Source of the DNA: Desulfatibacillum alkenivorans DSM 16219
Lineage (GTDB): Bacteria > Desulfobacterota > Desulfobacteria > Desulfobacterales > Desulfatibacillaceae
Direction: 5' to 3'
DNA: 64,000 nt
Assembly: GCF_900142135.1 (NCBI RefSeq)
Contig: NZ_FQZU01000006.1
Location: 149,998-213,997 of the forward strand
The notes beneath the pieces are model-generated. The model was given only the letters and a program-made list of their open reading frames with translations, had not been told where the DNA came from and searched no databases. Both the position numbers and the translations under genes were made by a program. Shown here piece after piece: positions 60,935 through 64,000 of the stretch. Position 1 is the first letter of the stretch. Each line of letters opens with the position of its first letter.

Positions 60935-61684
60935 TTACCCTTTCGACTTGACTGACATTCTGCGTTGGCGCATGACCTCGTACATGGAAAGCGCGCCTGC
61001 AACTGAAGCGTTCAACGACCCCAAGGGGCCTGCTTGGGGAATGGAGACCAGTTGGTCGCATTCCTTTCTTACCAGGGGCCGGAGCCCCTTGCCCTCGTTC
61101 CCGACGACAACGGCGGCGGGACCGGTCAGGTCCGCCTCCCAGACCGTGCCGGAGGCCCGGGCGTCCAGGCCGAAAAACCATACTCCCTGGTCCTTGAGGT
61201 ATTGCATGGATCGGACCAGATTGACGACCCTGGCCACGGGCATGTGCTCCAGGGCTCCGGCGGAGGCTTTGGAGACCGCCGGGCTTAAGGGAGACGAGCG
61301 CTTGTCCGGCATGATCACGCCGTGGACTCCCGCGCACAAGGCGGTGCGCATTAACGCTCCGCAGTTTTGCGGGTCGTTTATTTCATCCAGCAGCAAAAAG
61401 AACAGGGGCTGTTCGCCGCCCGCCTTTTTAACAAGCGACTCCAGGGCTATGGGTTTAAAAAGGCTGACCCTGGCCGCCACTCCCTGGCCGCCTCTGTCCT
61501 GGCCTTTAAAAAAGGATTGATCCGGGGTTTTCACCTCAATGCCGCGCTCCCGGGCCAGGGAGAGGATTTCCTCCTTGCCTTCGCCGGTGCGGGATTCCGA
61601 CACGTAAACCGCCAGGAACTGCCTTTTTCCCGCCAAAAGGGCCTCGCGCACCGGGTGCATGCCGTATAAAAGCTCCGTTTTCAT
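60935..61684 (-). CDS. rlmB: 23S rRNA (guanosine-2'-O-)-methyltransferase RlmB-like (TrmH family)
   Basis: A 249-residue SPOUT methyltransferase. An N-terminal substrate-binding domain starts LLYGMHPVREALLAGKR. The knotted C-terminal domain has LLDEINDPQNCGALMRTALCAGVHGVI near 98, VVVGNEGKGLRPLV near 195, and IPQAGPLGSLNASVAGALSMYEV near 215. It methylates G2251 of 23S rRNA in the best-known member. ATG 61684 overlaps the gmk stop as ATGA. Confidence 0.92.
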   Translation of the reverse strand: MKTELLYGMHPVREALLAGKRQFLAVYVSESRTGEGKEEILSLARERGIEVKTPDQSFFKGQDRGGQGVAARVSLFKPIALESLVKKAGGEQPLFFLLLDEINDPQNCGALMRTALCAGVHGVIMPDKRSSPLSPAVSKASAGALEHMPVARVVNLVRSMQYLKDQGVWFFGLDARASGTVWEADLTGPAAVVVGNEGKGLRPLVRKECDQLVSIPQAGPLGSLNASVAGALSMYEVMRQRRMSVKSKG

Positions 61685-62283
61685 GAGCGCCGCTCCGCCT
61701 CCGGGCAAGGGGGAGGCGCGCCGTATTGCAGCACCACGCCTTCCAGTTCGTTGATGGCCGTTTCCAGGTCGTCGTTCACCAGTATATGCTTATAAAGGCT
61801 CCGTTTTTTCATTTCGCCCTTGGCGTTTTCCAGGCGTTTGGCGATCACTTCCGGGGCATCGGTTCCCCGGCTTGAAAGCCGCTGCTCCAAAACCTCCATG
61901 GATGGCGCCATGATAAACAGGGTGACGGCCTGGGGAAAGCGTTTGAGGATTTTTTCCGTGCCCTGGACGTCGATGTCCAGGAGCACGAAGCATCCCCGGT
62001 CCAGGCAGCGGGCGATAAAACGGGCGCTGGTGCCGTAATAATTGCCATGGACTTCGGCCCACTCGGCCCAGCGCTCCTCTTCAATGCCCTGGAGGAAATC
62101 CTCCTTGGACGTGAAATTGTAATCCACGCCGTCCTTTTCCCCCTGCCGGGGCGGGCGGGTGGTATGGGACACCGAATAGGCCAGGTTGGGCTGTCTTGCG
62201 CACAGGGCCTCCCTGAGGGTGGTCTTGCCCGCTCCGGAGGGGGCGGACATAATAAATAGTCTGCCCCGGCTATTCGGGCTCAT
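61681..62283 (-). CDS. gmk: Guanylate kinase
   Basis: A 200-residue enzyme with P-loop [18 protein letters not shown] near residue 10, the GMP-binding [21 protein letters not shown] near 38, and the C-terminal part [14 protein letters not shown] near 97 with [12 protein letters not shown]. It makes GDP from GMP. It overlaps remA-like at its start (62270-62283) and rlmB at its end, so the three are tightly coupled. Confidence 0.96.
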   Translation of the reverse strand: MSPNSRGRLFIMSAPSGAGKTTLREALCARQPNLAYSVSHTTRPPRQGEKDGVDYNFTSKEDFLQGIEEERWAEWAEVHGNYYGTSARFIARCLDRGCFVLLDIDVQGTEKILKRFPQAVTLFIMAPSMEVLEQRLSSRGTDAPEVIAKRLENAKGEMKKRSLYKHILVNDDLETAINELEGVVLQYGAPPPCPEAERRS

Positions 62284-62638
62284 TTTGCGTTCCTTCCTCT
62301 TTCTTGTCCCTGACCGCAGCGTAGCGCTGGGCCAGGGTGTCGGCCTGAATGGCGGACAGAATCACGTGGTTGGAGTCCATGACCAGGATGGCCCGGGTTT
62401 TTCTGCCGCATGTGGCGTCCACCAGCCTGCCCGCTTTTTTCGCCTCGTCCTTCAGCCTCTTCATGGGCGAGGTGTTGGGCGTGACGATGGCCACCACCCG
62501 GTGCGCCGCCACCCGGTTGCCGAAGCCGATGTTCAGCATGGGGTCGGGCCTCAGCCCGGTCAGGTACTGGCGTTTGTTTTCAAAATCCCGTTCGGCCTTT
62601 TCCCGCCCGGCCTTTTCCCGCTCCGCCTTCTTTTCCAT
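62270..62638 (-). CDS. DUF370/RemA-like regulatory protein
   Basis: A 122-residue protein. The DUF370 core is [73 protein letters not shown] in residues 34-108 (given here only as landmarks: [28 protein letters not shown]). In Bacillus RemA binds DNA to activate matrix genes; in other bacteria it is found beside gmk and yicC as here. A charged helical extension (about 33 residues) precedes the core. It overlaps gmk by 14 bases. Confidence 0.88.
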   Translation of the reverse strand: MEKKAEREKAGREKAERDFENKRQYLTGLRPDPMLNIGFGNRVAAHRVVAIVTPNTSPMKRLKDEAKKAGRLVDATCGRKTRAILVMDSNHVILSAIQADTLAQRYAAVRDKKEEGTQNEPE

Positions 62639-62653
62639 AAATCCCCCCGGGCC

Positions 62654-63535
62654 TTATTCCACGTTCTGGACCTGCTCCCGAATTTTTTCCACCTCCGCCT
62701 TGGCGGCCACAACCACGTGGGACAGCCCCGCATCCGAGGATTTGGAGCCCATGGTGGAGAACTCCCTGTGCAGTTCCTGCGCCAGGAAGTTAAGAGACCG
62801 TCCGGGAGGCTCCTCCTGGTCCAGGATGTCCCTGAACTGGGCGATATGGCTTCGGGCGCGGACGATTTCCTCGGTAATGTCCGATTTATCCGCCAGGAAA
62901 GCGGCTTCCTGGGCCAGACGGGCCGGATCCAGATCGGCGGCGCCTTCCAAAAGGGCGGCCAGGCGCTCCTTGAGCTTCTCCAAATGAACCTCGGGCTGGC
63001 TCGCCGCCATGCTGGAAACGGACTCAAGGGATTCCTCCAGCTTTTTCAGACGGCCCAAGAAATCTTCATGCAAGGCTTCGCCTTCGGTCTCCCGCATGGA
63101 GGACAGGGCGTCCAGGGCCTGGCTCAACGCCTGTTCCAGCAGGCTCCAGTCCGATTCCAGGTCCGGCTTGACCGAGGAGGCGTTGATGACCCCGTTCAGA
63201 CGAATGATGCTGTCAATGGGGATGGGGTCGGACAGGCCCAGGGCTTCGTGGACCTCCTTGACGGCCTCGTAGTAATTTCGGGCCAGGGCCGCGTCGGCCT
63301 CGTAAACCTGGGACGATCCTCCCTGGCTGCGGACTTCCACGGTCACGTCCACCCGGCCGCGGCTAAGGGCCTGGCGGATGCGGTTTTTGATTTTTTCCTC
63401 CAGGGCGATCCAGGGCCTGGGCATGCGCACGGCGATCTCACAAAACCGGTGGTTCACGGACCGGATTTCCACGGAAATGGTTTTGTCGTCGCCTTGCGCT
63501 TCCCCTCTCGCAAACGCGGTCATGCTGTGTATCAC
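62654..63535 (-). CDS. yicC: YicC-family endoribonuclease-associated stress protein
   Basis: A 293-residue YicC homologue. The N-terminus HSMTAFARGE is diagnostic, with EIRSVNHRFCEIAVRMPR near residue 24 and the C-terminal RSLNFLAQELHREFSTMGSKSSDAG near 245. Homologues act as endoribonucleases in RNA turnover. GTG 63535 has GGAG seven bases upstream. It is the first gene of the yicC-remA-gmk-rlmB-icd operon, driven by the promoter at 63607-63635. Confidence 0.92.
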   Translation of the reverse strand: MIHSMTAFARGEAQGDDKTISVEIRSVNHRFCEIAVRMPRPWIALEEKIKNRIRQALSRGRVDVTVEVRSQGGSSQVYEADAALARNYYEAVKEVHEALGLSDPIPIDSIIRLNGVINASSVKPDLESDWSLLEQALSQALDALSSMRETEGEALHEDFLGRLKKLEESLESVSSMAASQPEVHLEKLKERLAALLEGAADLDPARLAQEAAFLADKSDITEEIVRARSHIAQFRDILDQEEPPGRSLNFLAQELHREFSTMGSKSSDAGLSHVVVAAKAEVEKIREQVQNVE

Positions 63536-63606
63536 GTCAAGACTCCTGTCTGTGGTGTTTTTATATCAAGCGCCGGGTCTATACGGCATCCCGGCTAAAA
63601 TTATTT

Positions 63607-63635
63607 ATTATACCGTGTTGTCCGGCCGGCGTAAA
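63607..63635 (-). promoter_or_regulatory. Sigma-70 promoter of the yicC operon
   Basis: On the minus strand TTTACG (63635-63630), a 17-base spacer and a perfect TATAAT (63612-63607). Start codon 72 bases downstream of the -10. Confidence 0.65.
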
Positions 63636-63855
63636 GGAGCAACACAAGGCCCAAAATCCGCGATTGGATTTGCCGGAGGGGTGGTTTGAACATTTCAGGG
63701 CGTTTCAGCCCTTGTTTTAGGAGTCCGGCGGACTCATCGCCCCCTCCAGGATGGCCAGGGAAGAATCCTCAACCTGCTTTCTAAGGAAAAGGCCGCACCC
63801 CTCCCTCAGACCTTTGCCAAGTCTTTTTTCCGCAAACCATTGAACGCAGCTTTTG

Positions 63856-63999
63856 TCATCCATGACAAAACTCATAACTTCGATGTCGTATCTCACGCAT
63901 CACTCCATAGCCGCCGCGCCGCACCTTCAGAATAACCTCCCGTGCGTGCCTGACGACCTTGCCCGCCAATCCATACAAACGCCACCGCACCGTTTGCAC
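63856..63999 (-). pseudogene. C-terminal end of a DDE transposase (IS1380/IS4-like), cut by the window edge
   Basis: On the minus strand the frame runs in from the right edge and ends at TGA (63858-63856). The 47 residues include VRWRLYGLAGKVVRHAREVI followed by LKVRRG, which recalls the C-terminus of IS1380-type transposases. Only the tail is visible; whether the gene is intact outside cannot be said. It overlaps a small GTG-initiated ORF at 63896-63717 that I do not accept. Confidence 0.6.
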
Positions 64000-64000
64000 C

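Noticed and set aside
63717..63896. 59-residue minus-strand ORF starting at GTG with GGAG upstream
   Set aside because: It overlaps the transposase tail in another frame, and no similarity was recognised; the ribosome-binding match may be chance.

Overview
The window is a GC-rich chromosomal segment from a Gram-negative bacterium. It most resembles a sulfate-reducing deltaproteobacterium (Desulfobacterota, Desulfobacteraceae/Desulfatibacillum type). That assignment is an inference from gene content and repeat style: a LivHMGF-type transporter next to an acyl-CoA ligase, several sigma-54 regulators, a W/Mo-type MoaD/MoeB pair, an RfaE2-type heptose enzyme and a GMC/aldehyde dehydrogenase pair. 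No rRNA, tRNA or CRISPR array was seen.

Layout. 1-4.9 kb: end of a branched-chain amino-acid/amide ABC transporter operon and an acyl-CoA synthetase. 5-9.6 kb: a metallo-hydrolase, a sulfur-carrier/E1 pair, an acyltransferase, an SDR and a small heat-shock protein. 10-15.5 kb: a repeat-rich membrane protein, then a five-gene minus-strand operon (small protein, alpha/beta hydrolase, acyltransferase-like protein, FabR-like repressor, unknown protein). This operon starts at a consensus sigma-70 promoter whose -10 box lies inside a FabR-like palindrome. 16-27 kb: glycosyltransferase, LysE exporter, aldehyde dehydrogenase with paired operators, GMC oxidoreductase, purN, pgm and a TPR-SPOR envelope protein. 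27-32 kb: a NifA-like activator, a histidine kinase and an NtrC-type response regulator. Directly downstream lies a non-coding stretch with two GTTC-N8-GAAC sites, a sigma-54 promoter and a two-hairpin terminator-ended unit. I read this as a candidate sigma-54-controlled small RNA.

32-46 kb: TPR protein, PfkB kinase, SH3 protein, metallo-hydrolase, a complete REP-associated tyrosine transposase (RAYT) element, M15 peptidase, RNase D, a diguanylate cyclase, an MFS transporter, an EF-hand protein and a NYN/cold-shock fusion. 47-51.5 kb: TetR and membrane-protein pair, a methyltransferase remnant, smpB, ptsI and ptsH. 51.9-59.2 kb: a long minus-strand run from a hybrid kinase through ICMT, comF, nitrilase, rfaE2, pgeF and pyrK to a membrane protein. 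59.7-63.5 kb: yicC-remA-gmk-rlmB-icd. The right edge holds the C-terminal end of a transposase.

Most large gene-free gaps are filled by a shared set of short palindromic interspersed modules, including a 438-bp tandem duplication at 26.3-27.1 kb and two solitary copies of the RAYT element terminus. Start sites given here were often moved from the longest open frame to the codon with the best ribosome-binding site. All functional calls rest on reading motifs by eye, without database searches.
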